Shown here in pieces: positions 1-12,780 of a stretch of 64,000 nucleotides of DNA (its first letter is position 1; each line of letters opens with the position of its first letter). The notes beneath the pieces were generated by a model, which was given only the letters and a program-made list of their open reading frames with translations, made no database searches and was not told where the DNA came from. Source of the stretch: Brienomyrus brachyistius (lineage: Eukaryota > Chordata > Actinopteri > Osteoglossiformes > Mormyridae); contig NC_064539.1 of NCBI RefSeq assembly GCF_023856365.1, forward strand, positions 20,153,019 through 20,217,018, given 5' to 3'. The position numbers and the translations under genes were made by a program.

Positions 1-313
1 TCACCTCTCCCCTTTACTCTTCTGTAACTCTTTCTTTGGCTCTTGTATACTCGCCGTCCGTGCCTGGCTCGGTGAGAGGGAAGAGCAGTGGCCAGTGAAG
101 TGGAAGCGGAATCGGTGATGATAGTACCCAGCTGTCTCTCGTTAATCGTGTCAGCGTTTGTGGAATCCATTCTTTTATCGTTTGCATTGTAGCAGGCCTG
201 TTAGCTAGCCAGTGAGGCTAGGAAGCTTTGAGGAGATAAACGTGTGTGTGTGTTTGGAAGCGTTGGGGTGTACACTCGCCGGTACGTGATGGGCTGCCGT
301 CTATGTCCCACAG
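1..313 (+). other. kansl3 intron, left-truncated
   Basis: No coding signal was found. The stretch ends in the acceptor of the first visible exon. Reading frames crossing into it are extensions of that exon. Confidence 0.6.
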
Positions 314-493
314 TGCCGGTCTCCAGCGAGCAGGCCGAGGGTCTGGAGCACGACGACCTGCGCACCCACCTGAAGAGGAGAGCTAGCCCCAGTCCTACCC
401 CCAACAAGGCCTCCAAACGGGCCAAAATCAAGGTCACCATCCTTTCCCACGGCGAGACGGCTGGGGGACCCGGCGTCTCCAATGCTTCTGAGG
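314..493 (+). CDS. kansl3: kansl3 internal exon a
   Basis: The acceptor is tgtcccacag and the donor is gtgagc. The 180-nt exon begins with two bases finishing a codon and ends with one base of the next. It encodes an acidic [18 protein letters not shown] segment followed by [14 protein letters not shown], a basic nuclear-type stretch. Confidence 0.8.
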
Positions 494-1362
494 GTGAGCG
501 TGCCAGAGGTGATCTCCCCTCAGCCAACCTGACCTGCTGTAGTTTACCTTGTACATCACAAGCTCATGTGACCGGTGCATGAACTGATACATCACCACTT
601 TCAAGCTTTTTATCTGTGACCCCAGCAGCTGTATCAGCTGTTGGGTGTAAAACTTTCTCAACCATGTTTCATGTTCCTCTCCATCGTCGCTGCGGATAAT
701 ACCAGCCTGTCAGCCAGTAATTAATTTTTTGTGCCAAATAGGCTTTGACATTGGAAGCCTATATTTTGCAGAGAGGTGGCTTCTTGTGGTCTTGTGAGCC
801 GGTTACCTGGGAAACATGTTCTGAATGAGAATGTTTGTCCCCCCCCATAGCAGGAACACCAGGCAAAGCGCTGAGCGGCGTCACACAGACTGTCCCTGGA
901 GCAAGGGAGCTCTCCGGACTGCTCACCACACAGAGGTACGCTGGGAATGCGAGTGTATCCGATGGTGGTGGGGAGGGCGGGTATTGTCTTGGTTACTAAT
1001 GAGTGTGACTAACACCACATGGGCCTAAACAGGACAAATGGCCATTAACTGATGAAGCTGGGATGCAGGGGTGTGGCCTTAAATAAGTGGGTGTGACCTG
1101 TCTTTGGGGCGAGGGGGAGCGGCACTGGGCTGGTACTTACCGCTGCCATGTGGTGCTGCAGGTCTGGGGGGCTCTCGGAGGTGTCTGGGGCTCTGAGTCC
1201 TGGGGTGTCGCTGGGAGGGACCCCTGCCTCACACCATAACCTGCTCCATGCACAGACCCCAGCGGGCAGCCAAGGTAGGAGCCGCCCTCCCCTCTGTCGC
1301 CCCCATGTGGTTGTTGCTGTGTGTGTCACAGGAGCGCTTTGCAGCGGTATGACAGCTCAGTG

Positions 1363-1393
<31 letters not shown>

Positions 1394-4300
1394 TTTTGAC
1401 AGCCCCCTCTGCCAGCAGCCTCCTGCAGGGCCTGAGTTTCAGCCTCCAGGAGATGGCGACGAGGTCCCCCAGCCTGCCCTCCACAGCGGCCAGTGGCCTG
1501 GGCAGCGGCACTCAGGTCACCTACACCTGGAACCGGCCGGCCACCTCAGCTGCTCAGGTGACGGGGGATCCCAGGGATCTGTATGCAAACCCTTTCTCTG
1601 CCAAGCCTGAAAGGGATCGTCTAGGCGTCTAAGGGCTTGAGCTACTGGTAGGGGCTCTCTGGTTAGTGCCCCCTGGGAACTGGATGCAGTGTTTCCTGAT
1701 AATTGGCTTCGTTTCTTATCAGCAGATCATATCCTCTTGTCAAGGTTGTGACTTTTAATGGCAGCGCCCTCTGACGGCCAGTGTAAGAGACTTCATTTTG
1801 TTCACGTCGAAGGGTCCCGGGGGGAAGACTTCACAGGCCCAGATCCTGGGCTCCGTCGGTGGAGCCGGCGCCGGTGGCAGCGCCTTGGTGCGGGCGGTGC
1901 CCGTGGTGTCCACAGGCGGGGCCGGCGCCACCAAGTCCACCGCCATACATCAGCTACTGACCAACGGCGGGCTGGCCAAGCTGGGCCTGGCGCACATCTC
2001 CAACCAGAGTGCCGGTACGAGGCCACAGTTCCCTCATCGCCCCTGACTTGGGGGCCATTTCAGGCCGCCTTAAAAACTGCTGCATTCATATTATGGTTTG
2101 TTTGCAAATTCAGAAATAGTTGAGTACTTGTGTTTATTTGAATATTAATATCTTTTGGATCATGATAGGGCTTCTGGTAACTAAGGGGTGAAGCAGTTTT
2201 CTGATTCAGTTTGTAAACATGCAGAGCCAAGTTTGGACACACTTACCCATAGAATGGTTTATTTGTACTATCATCTGCTTTTCAGATAATTATAAGGACA
2301 TCAGCACTATAAAATAGCATGAAATTGTGCATTGTATTCTAGTATTAAACTAAAAACAAAGGTTGCTGGTTCAGCTCCTGTGTCAGTAGTGATGTCACTA
2401 TTGGGTCCTTGAGTGTGACCCTTAATCCCAGTTGCCCCAGGGACTGACTGACCCTACTGTCTCCTCTACACCAGTTTCATGAGGTGGCCTCCTGGGATGC
2501 TTTCCCAGCTGTCCTGAAAGAGGTCCTATATATGCTGAGCTCTCATTGGCTGCTTTTCCATTCTGCTCCTCCTTTGTTTCGTTCAGGTGGCCAAGTCATG
2601 ACATTTGACACCATCACTCTCCTTTGTAGGTGACTTGCTGTGTCCAGACATTTGACTTTCAAAGCAGCTTTTATTTATTTCAAATTATTGCTGCAGTGTC
2701 ATTCTGTGGCTCCTCTGATGTTCCTGCTACTTTGAAATTAAATTTTTAAAATTAGTTTTTTTTTTATTATTGATTAAATCAATGTAAGTACTGCTTTTTG
2801 TATTTTAAGACCATTTTGGATGTAGGAGAAATGAGGTAATTTAGTTATAACTAAATTTCAGCACAAGCCTCAGCCCATGATATGGTGGTCAGTTTAAAAA
2901 TTCTATGCTTTTATGTACAGCTGTGTATCTACAGTTACCGTGTCACCGTGACCTTTGATGAGCGGACAAGTTTTACTCTTCTGTCCCTAAACTCTTGTTT
3001 GTTGGCAGCTGGCCTGAAGTCTCCCACCACCATCACGGTGACCCTGCGAGGGCAGCCCAGCCGGCTCGCTACCCTCAGCCAAGCTGGAGCGGGAGTGACA
3101 CTGGCCAAGCCCTCTGACTCCCAGGTAGGCAGACTCGCTACTACGGTGGCCCTCCAAGGTCATAAATGAGCGTGTGTGCCTTGCTGTTTTTGTAGTGCGA
3201 GTGTGTGAAGCAGCGCGTCTAGGCCTGCCCAGTGTGGGACTGAGATCCTGCTGTAGGGGCACCTGGACGAGGGACCTGCAGTAAGAATGACTGTTGGCCT
3301 GTGTGCGTGAGACGTTGTATACATCTGTGTCCCCGTGGGCGAAAGACCAGCTCCGGCGACTGGCTGCATTTTCACAGCACATCCGCATTTATTCTTGCAT
3401 GACGTCAGTTATCTAAAATCAAACGATTCAGTAAATGCAGAAGTGAGCCGTGAAGGGAGATTTCGGTTTTAATCTTCCAGCAGCTTTTAGTTGTCCTGTT
3501 TTTCGTTGCCATGGGAAACGGTCTTCTGCAAATGCAAATCTGACATCACACAAACGGCAAAAAAAACAGGCTTCTGTTGTTTCTTAAAATGAGATTTTCA
3601 TTTAAATTCTAAATTTTACTTCATACAGTATTTTTTCCACTAGTAGGTATTAAACTGTTAGATGTTGCCTAAAGGGCAACTGAATAATTATACTTTTATT
3701 TAAAAATGTATCTTTTTTTTAAGAGGTTGGATGCAACCAAGCAAATATTGGAAAATGCAAAATTAATGAAAAATGACAGGATACACAAAAATACTGGGAC
3801 TGCTTGGCATCAGCGACAGGTGATTTGGTTTGAGGGTGGATATAGAACATGTCAGAAGCCGTTCAGATTGAGTAGCTTGTAGATCAAGGCCCTCCGTTCT
3901 CAGGAAGTCTGAGAAGCACCAGTGTCAGAGAAGCAGAGTACTAGTGAGTCTCGTGACGACTGCTGCCTGTCCGCTGCGCCTTAGATGATCAGGGGTAACG
4001 ACGCAGCAGCGATTGACACCTCAACTACTTGGTCAAGTGTGACTGGGTGGGAGTTTATCATTGTCAATTCCGGGGGCTGACATACTGGGGGGAAAGTTTT
4101 CCTAAAGCAAAGTCCTCTTTCAAATGATGCTGCAAAAGACCAGATGTACCTCTTGAGTGGTAAATTTTGTAAGAATATACTTTTTTATTTTTTATTTTTA
4201 AGAGTGTCAAACACACCACACACTACCAACGAACTAGCATATTAGCCAAGTTGTGAGCCCTTTCATACATTATAGCATTGCATTAGTCTGTGAAGGTTAG

Positions 4301-4826
4301 TGCATTGTATGAATCTTGATTTCAGTTTCCTTACTGCCTTAGCCGCGTGTCTCTGGATATCCCCTTAAGCCCAAATCTATCTAACTGATTCTGGTGAGCT
4401 TTCAACGGCACTTTTAGCCAGAGTGAGGGCCAGCTGAGAAGGGGGGGTCAGCCAGACCCTGGAGCAATTGGGAGTTAAGGGCACGCGGTGACCACATCGA
4501 GCTTCTTACCATGTGTACGGCAGTCCAACTTGCTGACCCACTCAGTGCGGCTTCATGAGAGGGTTTAATGATAATTGATGGCTGAACGCAATACTGTGTG
4601 TCAACCAACCCATTAGGTTTGGTTGACTGTGCATACGGCTCGTGTCACCCTGTCACCGTGGGATGTGTCAAGCTCATCTTCAGCACACTTTTAAATCTCC
4701 CCCCCCCCCCAATTGCTGCCTTTGAGAAATAAATTACTCCTTGGATTCTTACACGCTTTAGAACATCTTATTGTCCAGGTGTGTCTGCCGTTTCCAAAGG
4801 TAGCTCTTTTCTGGATGATTACTTAG
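314..4826 (+). CDS. kansl3: kansl3, 3' part (KAT8 regulatory NSL complex subunit 3), seven exons
   Basis: Seven GT-AG exons (314-493, 854-935, 1162-1274, 1403-1557, ~1813-2014, 3009-3124, 4779-4826) join in one frame with consistent phases. From memory of the human protein, the product resembles the low-complexity C-terminal third of KANSL3. Diagnostic segments are [34 protein letters not shown] and [14 protein letters not shown]; upstream lie a [11 protein letters not shown] basic stretch and a [11 protein letters not shown] block. KANSL3 is a nuclear subunit of the NSL complex, which carries KAT8/MOF and acetylates histone H4 at promoters. Its N-terminal alpha/beta-hydrolase-like part would lie left of the window. 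This C-terminal part has no catalytic residues and is rich in Ser, Thr, Gly and Ala. The family call is firm. The start of exon five and the whole terminal exon are the weakest parts. Confidence 0.82.
494..853 (+). other. kansl3 intron
   Basis: Intron between exons a and b. Nothing else was recognised apart from the C run before the acceptor. Confidence 0.6.
854..935 (+). CDS. kansl3: kansl3 internal exon b
   Basis: The acceptor is catagcag and the donor gtacgc. Joined to the G carried over from the previous exon it reads [19 protein letters not shown] followed by LSGLLTTQ. The phase match selects the cag at 851-853 rather than the tag three bases earlier. Confidence 0.78.
1162..1274 (+). 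CDS. kansl3: kansl3 internal exon c
   Basis: The acceptor is tggtgctgcag and the donor gtagga. This is a Ser/Gly/Pro-rich segment ([19 protein letters not shown]). It is weakly conserved, so the call rests mainly on matching phase on both sides and on its position. Confidence 0.7.
1403..1557 (+). CDS. kansl3: kansl3 internal exon d
   Basis: A T-rich tract (about 1363-1395) leads to the acceptor ttgacag; the donor is gtgacg. The exon encodes [18 protein letters not shown], the strongest KANSL3 signature in the window, and ends in phase 0. Confidence 0.85.
1813..2014 (+). CDS. kansl3: kansl3 internal exon e (5' edge uncertain)
   Basis: This encodes [20 protein letters not shown] and [20 protein letters not shown], ending at the donor gtacga. 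Two phase-0 acceptors fit. One ends at 1812, after the pyrimidine-rich stretch cttcattttgttcacg. The other is the cag ending at 1836. I chose the first because its pyrimidine tract is better. Confidence 0.78.
2355..2475 (+). repeat. tRNA-type SINE fragment in a kansl3 intron
   Basis: The intron at 2015-3008 contains a B-box-like ggttgctggttcagctcc followed by the block cccttaatcccagttgcccc and aggg. The same body occurs at about 53443-53600, so it is a dispersed family. The A-box half is not recognisable. Confidence 0.5.
3009..3124 (+). CDS. kansl3: kansl3 internal exon f
   Basis: The acceptor is tgttggcag and the donor gtaggc. It encodes [20 protein letters not shown], close to the human C-terminal segment, and ends in phase 0 after SDSQ. 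Confidence 0.85.
4421..4600 (-). repeat. SINE body fragment in the last kansl3 intron
   Basis: The + strand reads cagccagaccctggagcaat then tgggagttaaggg. The same order is seen at 62830-62880, where it belongs to a minus-oriented SINE. The rest of the intron (3125-4778) is A/T-rich with no other recognisable content. Confidence 0.4.
4779..4826 (+). CDS. kansl3: kansl3 predicted terminal exon
   Basis: A good acceptor (cttattgtccag) opens in phase 0 and reads [15 protein letters not shown] followed by TAG. An AATAAA lies 56 bases after the stop. Length, phase and poly(A) signal fit the very short C-terminal tail of KANSL3, but residue identity is minimal (a Leu-Pro near the start). An alternative is a terminal exon near 5150, where one frame reads QVLPALVDLSMY but has no acceptor of matching phase. 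Confidence 0.45.
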   Translation: MCLPFPKVALFWMIT

Positions 4827-4881
4827 GTGCTGACGGACTTAAGTGTCTTTCTGCTGCTTGTCATCATTTTCAGTGTCTTTC

Positions 4882-4887
4882 AATAAA
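4882..4887 (+). promoter_or_regulatory. candidate kansl3 polyadenylation signal AATAAA
   Basis: A canonical hexamer lies 56 bases downstream of the predicted kansl3 stop codon. It is the best-placed of several AATAAA motifs in this A/T-rich sequence. Confidence 0.4.
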
Positions 4888-6491
4888 AATTTCCCTTTTG
4901 ACAGCCACTTTAATGTGGATTCGCAGTCGATGGCCTGTCTGTACACCATTCCTGGATTTATCGTCTAAGCCAGGGGTACTAGGTGGACCAGAACGCAGTT
5001 TAATCTGGACCATGCTGGCATTCTATTCTGCCACTTCTCGACAAACTACTCCCCCATTGGCTCCCGAGTCTACCGAGGACTAGTGAACCTTGGCTTTGTG
5101 TTGCTTGTACAATTAAAATCTGCGTGGAATGTGATATGTGTTGCAGTCTTGCCGGCCTTGGTGGATCTGTCCATGTACTGCAATGCCGCCACTTCGCTCG
5201 CACTTCCCGAAGGCCACGTGGGCTCTTGACACCCTTAATGACTGTCATTCCTTTAATGGGCACTGCAGGGAATTTCACATAATGGTTCATTTCCTTTGAG
5301 TCTGTCAGGCTGAGCCATCACTCAATCTCAGATTTTTGTGATTAGATTGTGGGATTTGAGTTTTGATTTTTGTTTTCTTAACAAAGCCACCATTAGAATA
5401 ATGAAAAAAAAACAAAAAAACACATTCCACTGCATTATTTCACTTGCAGGAGGTAGTTCCTTTGCAACATGTCTGGTCTTTGTGATTGTACTTCTCAGAT
5501 TATATGGGAGAACATCTGTTTTTGTTTATATCCTTAATGTGCAGACCACCATCCCTGGGTTTGAGATGAGATTAAATGCAGGCCACAGCATCTCGCTTCT
5601 GTCACCTAGGCGCCATTACTGCCCACGTGGGCTTTGAAATCAGCCTGATCCCTAATAAGACAGACAGCACTTACACAAGATGATAACATCTTGCGTAACA
5701 TTGAACCAGGAGCCAAAATTTATCGAAGGCTTATTTTGTTTATATGTTTTGATGAGACCATGATGAGATTCCGTAGGTGGCTCTCCGACACACGTGTGCG
5801 CGATCACTCCTGACCGGCTCTGACCTTGGAGTCCCTCGGGGTTTTTTCCATTTGACACGTTCCGAGTGACATCTCTCTCACTCAATTTCATTCTCTGTCC
5901 CCCACAGTGACCTGGAGTGGCCCACTGCTTGGACTGTGTTCCTCGCTGAAGGCATGGCCTGGTGAGAGACCCCACAGCGCAGATACGGCGAGTGGGAGAG
6001 GTACCAGATGATCCCTATCAAAGATGATTGGAGTGGGGTTTCACAACCCCGAAGTGTCACAAAACCCCCTCTGAGATACTGGGAAGAGTCACCTTAGTCC
6101 TTCAAGATGAAGGCACTGCCAACTGACTTCCTTGGACTGCCGACTTCCCTCTTTAGGGCAAAACTGTGGCCACCTGTCTCAAAGGACCCCAGCTGCCACC
6201 ATTAAACCTGTTTGCTGGAGGGCAATCTCAAGGAGCTCCATGCAGCTCTATACCTACTGTAGCCTTACACATTTGAAAGTGCCCCTTTCCCCCTGCTTAG
6301 GTTGGGTTTCGGGGTGGTTGGGGGGGGAGGGGGGGGGGGCATAGATGCTTCAGTTGTGTGATCAGCATACTTAGCTTTTATTTTCAGAATGCAAAAAAAA
6401 ACATGTAAATAAAGGCAAGGTTAATCCCCCCCAAGAAATGTCAATACCCAACTACTGTGGAGATGTCTGTTGTTTTGAATAGAAAAAAATG

Positions 6492-6562
6492 AATTCTGTT
6501 CAATTCCATTTATTTTTATATAGCGCCTTTCAGAACAGAGTTGTCCCAAAGCGCGTTACATG
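6492..6562. repeat. Dispersed fish repeat fragment
   Basis: The stretch ttatatagcgcctttcagaa followed by tgtcccaaagcgcgttaca resembles a motif common in fish interspersed repeats, as I remember it. Only this short end is recognisable, so the class is unknown. Confidence 0.3.
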
Positions 6563-7076
6563 GATGTGTTTTGATACATAAAACATCAATAGAGAGATAC
6601 AGAGCAGGTACAAGAGGGTCAAGAAATTAAATAAAGCCAGAAGACAACGGAGGAGAGGCACCAAAATCTCCCAAGTCGGGAGAAAGAAAACCTATGGGGG
6701 TCCATGGTCAACTGGCTACCCACCCCCCTGGGCATGATAACATTACTGAAAACAGACATGCTTTCTAAAAGGTAGGTATAAGCTGTGATTAAGAGTGAAG
6801 ACAACGTCCATCAATGAGTCTGTTATCCATGTTGGCCTGTGAAGGGCGTCCAAAGTCCATCAATATAGTTGGCTTGGGTGATATCTTAAAAAACAAAAAG
6901 AGAGATTTTAGTTTGAAAGTATTGGGATAAACAAAATTGTCCAGAGTTGTCCAGCACCCACTTGCAAACAGAAAACATGAAAAAAGTATGAAAATCTATA
7001 TGGACAAATCCTGGTTTTTTTAAACCACTGTCAAGAGCAGTGGTTCACAAAAGTGCTGCTATGATGCGTCTCAAGT

Positions 7077-7268
7077 TACAATACTGGCCAAAATTGTGGA
7101 AACACCTAGTACTTTTGGCATTGTGCTCTAAAAATTACTACACAAATATTAGCAGTAATATTTATAAACAATCAAAAAAATGTTACAAATAACATAAACT
7201 GGACGGTTAACTTGAGCGGCAGTTGAATAAAAATTGGAAGTGTTTCCACGACTTTGGCCACTAGTGTA
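7077..7268. mobile_element. Short Tc1/mariner-like MITE
   Basis: A 192-bp unit has imperfect terminal inverted repeats. The left end reads CTGGCCAAAATTGTGGAAAC; the right end, reverse-complemented, reads GTGGCCAAAGTCGTGGAAAC. Both ends finish in TA, as expected for a TA target. There is no coding capacity. Confidence 0.7.
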
Positions 7269-8623
7269 GGTTTTTCCATTTGAATAACTTTAGATGGGTC
7301 GCGGAGGGTTGATCCCATCCAATTACTGTAGTGAGTTCAGGAACTCTGCACCTGCAAAATCTGAAAATGAAAGACAAGATTTTCAAGGTTCCTCATGTGC
7401 TGGCAAACCCCCACGATGGAGCCATGTTAAGAGGGGACATCGAGTGCCTGTACTGCGAGTCATTTATCTGTGTTCTTGACAAATGTTAAGTGGTTTTTAA
7501 CATTCAGTGAGCCAATAGGTTTGTCCTCGTCTTGCTTTTCGTCTTTCTGTAGCCCGAAATAAGTCCAGCCAACGGATGGTAACGGAAGCAGAGGAAGTGT
7601 TTGCTTACAATGGCACACGGCAGTGCCTCCAAGCTCATCTATTTCCATGTGTTTCCATCGAGTCTAGCGTCATGAAGAAGCTAGCCTGTGAGCAGCGCAG
7701 GAGAGAGCTCTTACTGTATCGCAGTGGCTCTCACAGTCTAATCAGTAGCCTGTTTCTTGGTGAGCACCCTCATGGGGTCCTTTGTTCTGTAAAGTTGTCC
7801 TACCCCAGTGATTTACATGGGTGCATGTCGATACTTTTGATCAATACTTGCTGCCCTCTACAAAAAATTATAGGGATCATACTTAAGTGACCTTCTCAGA
7901 AAATGCTACCGATCATATTTTATTCCACCTGTGGGAGTTTAGTACACTTTGTAAATAATAAATGAATGGTTAGTGTGTATTTTGTCAAAATGACCTTGTC
8001 GAAAAACATAAAATTAGCAGGTGTACATGATTGCAACTGGGACGAATTTGTCGACCACAGCATATTTTAGTCGGAAATACTTACTCGGAAAAGGTTTTCT
8101 ACCAATATGCTTCTTAGCACATTTTTATCAATTTAATTGATTATTTTACTTTAATATCGAAATATTTCTGTTATTGGAAATAGCATCTTAATAGCATGTT
8201 GATAAGGGTACAGGCAAGTGAGCAACAAGAATCAGTGAATGCATGCTTATAAAAAAGTTATCTAGAATGATATTGAATTATGATTATAAGAGATAAAGTA
8301 CGGTTTGCTTTTAACCTAGCTACGTGTTGACGTTCCTCTTCTTCCGCTAGTGATGTGTCGTTCGCAAACGAGTGAGCCGCTCAACGTGAACGATCAGAGG
8401 TGGCTCCCATCTCCCATTTTATTTTTGATTCATACAATAATAGGATGATGGCCACACTGCTCAACCACAGATGCTCTATGCACTGGCTGATGCTGCTGTT
8501 TTGCACATTTTCATTTATTTTTTTATGTGGTTATGTGTTGCATTTTGAGTGTGATTTTGTATGAGATGCATTTGTAACATGGTCCTTAGTATTAACTCTC
8601 ATGGGAGTCTGTTTGAACCACAC

Positions 8624-8760
8624 CTAGTCTGGCCATTCACCTATGACAAATTCGCCTTGGGAGACTCTACCAGGGGTTATTGCCCCTGACAACATAACTC
8701 CTAGGATCTCCACCAAAATAGGGGGGTGATTCATGGGGGAGGGGGGGTGCTGTTGTGAAA
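8624..8760. repeat. Possible retroposon fragment
   Basis: The phrase gactctaccaggggttattg then cctaggatctccacc resembles a block I associate with fish LINE-derived repeats. No frame survives and no ends can be drawn. Confidence 0.25.
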
Positions 8761-9429
8761 ATGGCACATGCACCTTCAGTGTCCACTCAGAAAACCAGTA
8801 CTGTGCATTCATGAGACAGGGTAAAGGAGATGAAGAGCAGAAGAAGTGCAGATCTAGAGGGTAGACAGGGTGGTCAGGGAGGTGTGAATTCTCATCACGT
8901 AGAATGTCAAAGGAGCCTGGAAATGTATGGTTATAAGGCAGCTGGGGGTCTGGTCTTCTAAACTTCAGTTGCAGCAAAACTCAGTTTTAAAATGCGCAGA
9001 GCGCTCAAGTCTGTGGTCATCAGATCCTGTAATGTTCAAATATTCCAAGTCAATTCCCGGAAAAATTATCATGGCTCCCATATAGCAGCATAAATTTCTC
9101 CTTGACAAAGATGAAAAAAGATCAAATGTTAATCATAGGTGGTGCTGCTACCAGTTCCAAAGAAGTTTTAGTTCATAGGAAGAGAAATTTCCAACTGGGT
9201 GAAATAGGCAGAAGATCTAAAAAATAATTTAAGCGATCACACCTAAGGATATGGATTATTTTTTAAATGATGCATAATAGCTTTTGTTTTGCAAGACACA
9301 TTCAGTTTTCCTTACTTGTTTAGCAATGTGACAATATAAACCTTAAACAATGTTCGAGCCTTTAACAATGCGTGCATTTTAAGTTTTCATTTGAGCAATG
9401 CTTTATGGAAATAAGTACAGTAAAATCAG

Positions 9430-9560
9430 TGAAGATGTGTGTGTGCAGTGGTTAAGGAAGGGCGCTTGTATTTGAAAGATTGCTAGTTCAAATCCCTGAC
9501 TAGCAAGGTGCCACTGAGGTACCCTGAGCAAGCACTGCTCCCCAGGAGCAGAATATATGA
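9430..9560 (+). repeat. tRNA-derived SINE
   Basis: The tRNA-like head has a B box (agttcaaatccc). It is followed by the body block caaggtgccactgaggtacc and ctgagcaagcac, a pattern common in fish SINEs. The 3' end is unclear. Confidence 0.55.
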
Positions 9561-10867
9561 GGGGGAAATGTAGTGGGAATGCTAAAAGGGGGGGGGGGGT
9601 AGGGATAACTAGGGATAGCTAGTAGGTGGAGGAGAACAGAAAAGCTTTGAGGTGAGATCTAAAGATGGGGAGAGAGAGGTGCTGCCTGACAGAAGGGATG
9701 AGGGAGTTATAGACATGAACTGCTACTCTTCAGAGGGTGCAGCTAGCTAATTAGGGCTGTGAAACTCCTTTTAAAAATGCATTTAAATTTCTATAATAGA
9801 TCATGCGAAGAAATTTGAATGTTAATTATACAACTATATTATAGGCCCAGATTCTGAAAGTGCTGGCTACCAGACACTATACAGCAGATCCCAGTTACAG
9901 TTTTATTTTTATCTGTTATCTATAGTAAGTCAGTATATTATAGACCATATCAAACAATACACCACCTCTCTGTATTAAAAATATGAAGCATGCTAATGCT
10001 TTTTATTGACTAATTGAATATTGTTGTGTATATTGGTTAATCTCATCAGAAAATATTGAGTTTAGTTTTTCTTTTATTGCATAATCTGCTAGCATTGCCT
10101 GTGATACACTAACCAACTTGGTTGGCATACTAAAATAAAAAAGGTGTTCTCTAGCTTAAGAAAGTAGGCTACATACGGAGCTTTTTGACTGCTGTTGTGA
10201 CAAAAGTAGCTGCTAACCAGAGCTTGCTAATCCAGCTGAAACTGCTCATGTTGATTTTTGTCACAGAAATAAAATTAGCTTGCCACACACCACAGTTAAT
10301 GCTGCATGCCTGGATTGTTTCATACTTTCCAGTCATCTGGTTTCAGTTTTACATCTGCTGACTGCTCTCAGCTGCTGGTCCACAGGCTCGCTGCAGAATC
10401 GCGCATTGAAGAGAAGAATCCAGGCAAACAAACTGAATGAACATGACAGGTAGATATCACAATCAAAAGCCAATAACCAATAATCTGCTGGGGGAGTGGC
10501 TTTGGTGGCCAATCAGATTCCAACGGGGCCGGTGCCACCCCTGCCCACCATACAGATAAACTCCTAACTATGTCCCAATTCAGGGCCTGCGTCCTTCGAA
10601 GTATTTGTTAATAATATAAAAGGTTGTTTTTTCTTAGCTTCCTAATTTTCTTGACATTGTGATGGTATTTATCTTGTGCGCACAAGATATTGTAATGAAC
10701 TGGTTGCAGACTGACTGACAGTGGGCCTGCTCTCTGGTGCACTGGTAGGTTTTTACGTAGGGAGAGGAGTCATATTTGGTGTTACTGTCGCCAATGAAGA
10801 TATACTCAGTTCTTGTAGGGACTAGAAACATGAGGGTAGCTCCGCACTTTACAGATTGATTATTCAC

Positions 10868-10889
10868 CCCCCCCCCCCCCCCCCCCCCC
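10868..10889. repeat. Poly-C tract
   Basis: An uninterrupted run of about 22 C residues. Length is likely to vary between individuals and to be unreliable in an assembly. Confidence 0.85.
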
Positions 10890-12780
10890 GCTCACTGCTA
10901 GATCTTGAGACCATGAACCAGAAAAGGGTTCTGAGCAAATGCAGGGATGTTCCCAGCTGGAGTGGGGGGTGGTGGGGCAGGGGGTTATCTTCTCAGGTGG
11001 TTATCCAGGGTTACCAACTTTGATCAGCTGGTTGGAGACAGATTTTAAATTCAAGACAAGTCTGCACACACATACACACGCATTTACACTTTTATTACCT
11101 TGTAAATAGTCTGCAGCAAATTACCTCAATACTTTTGTTGTAGCTAATTTTAGGTTTAGAATACAATAATATAGATTTATCATAATAGTTCTTAAGTGAG
11201 AGTGAGAGTCTGAAAGCTTGAGTGTCAGTCCAGATGCATGAGAGCTGACAGCTCTGTAATACCACGGCAGATGGGTTGCAGTTTAAGGTAGTGGTCAGGT
11301 CGGTTGACGGCAATTTAGGATGGTTTTGCTGTGGTAATCTTTGTAAAACACTTAGTGAGGTACCCTGTCCCTGTTATTGGGGCCTACCCTTGGCTGTCCA
11401 AGTGCCAGAGGTTCTGTATTGTATTTTAATAATAAATATTCCTAAATAACCTGTGCTCTCTGATTTTTCTGTGTGTGTGTGCAATTCCTGATGGGATCGA
11501 AAGTGGATGTGGCTGAAACTTTCATCAGTTACAACCTAGCACAGCTTTATTACAGTTTTGTCTTAATCGCAGCTGTTTGCGCATAAGGTGTCAGGTTCAG
11601 CGCCTGTCTGGTCCCGCCCTTCATGTCTCTTCCTGATTTGGCCAGCAGGTGTCGCTGGCCATCCTGTCTTGTCACTCCCTGTCTGAATACCCTTGCGTTT
11701 CCCCAGCTCCCTGGACCTGGCTTTGGGCCAGCCTCATCGATTTATTATTATTTATTGGTTTCATTTATTATTTATTGGTTTGAAGTATCGCCAGCTTTTG
11801 CTGCACCTCCCACACACTGCACACTGCCCTCCCTGGTGTTGATTGAGTGTAGTACTGCCATACTGCACTTCTTAACCATGTCTTTTGTCCATCCATCAAG
11901 ATAATGAGGCAGAAACTTCAGTGGAACCCATAGGCCTACAGTATGTCTCATGATTAGACCTACTTGTATTATTGGGAAAGTAAGTATTAGGTTGGTTTTC
12001 ACTATTAACATACCATAAATGAACATTGTGGTATGGAGGAGATTGTCGTGCATAATTCCTCACTACAACTACATTGCTAATATTGTTGATATTTAGCCTA
12101 TAATAGCAGAGGTGATAATTCAATTCCATTTATCTAATGCACATCGAAGGATAAATCTATTGCATGAGTGTAAATAATGTAGATGTTAATTCTAGAGCTG
12201 CTGTGGCAGCAGTTATTTTCATGAAACTAACAGTATTACTGAGGTCGCCAAGGTAACTGTGATAATGGGGGCTGATTATAACCTTGATGTGTGTGCGTGT
12301 GTGTGTGAGCACACGCGGAGGAGGGATACCACGTGCATGCGTGATATCTAGGCATGTGCTAAGACTGAATGTTAAGTACAAGCATTTAAAAAAAGTAGTT
12401 GGTTATTTTTGTCCAAATACAGATTTGTTGGCCTTAAAGGTAGGCCATATATCATGTTAACATCCTCCGCTACTTCAGGACAGAAGCTCTAGTCATGGAG
12501 GATTTATGACCGGACTTTCCAATGATGGGCTACAGCCTATAGATTTTTTTCGCTAGTCATTTTTAAATTAAGGGTCAATAAATGCACTTATTTATTGACG
12601 TTTGCTATCGCATTTGGGATTAACTGCCCATTAGTCGAACAGTAGGTAACGTTATTATCTTCAATTATCCGAAACTACCTAAATCATTCGCAAGTACATA
12701 ATCTTACGTTATTTTTTTACCAAATGATATTTGTGTGGGGGGTGGCTGTGAGCGCTTGTATACTACTCTCAATTACGACT

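Noticed and set aside
8347..8400. Possible transposon terminus (gatgtgtcgttcgcaaacga)
   Set aside because: It has a familiar look, but no second end, duplication or coding sequence was seen.
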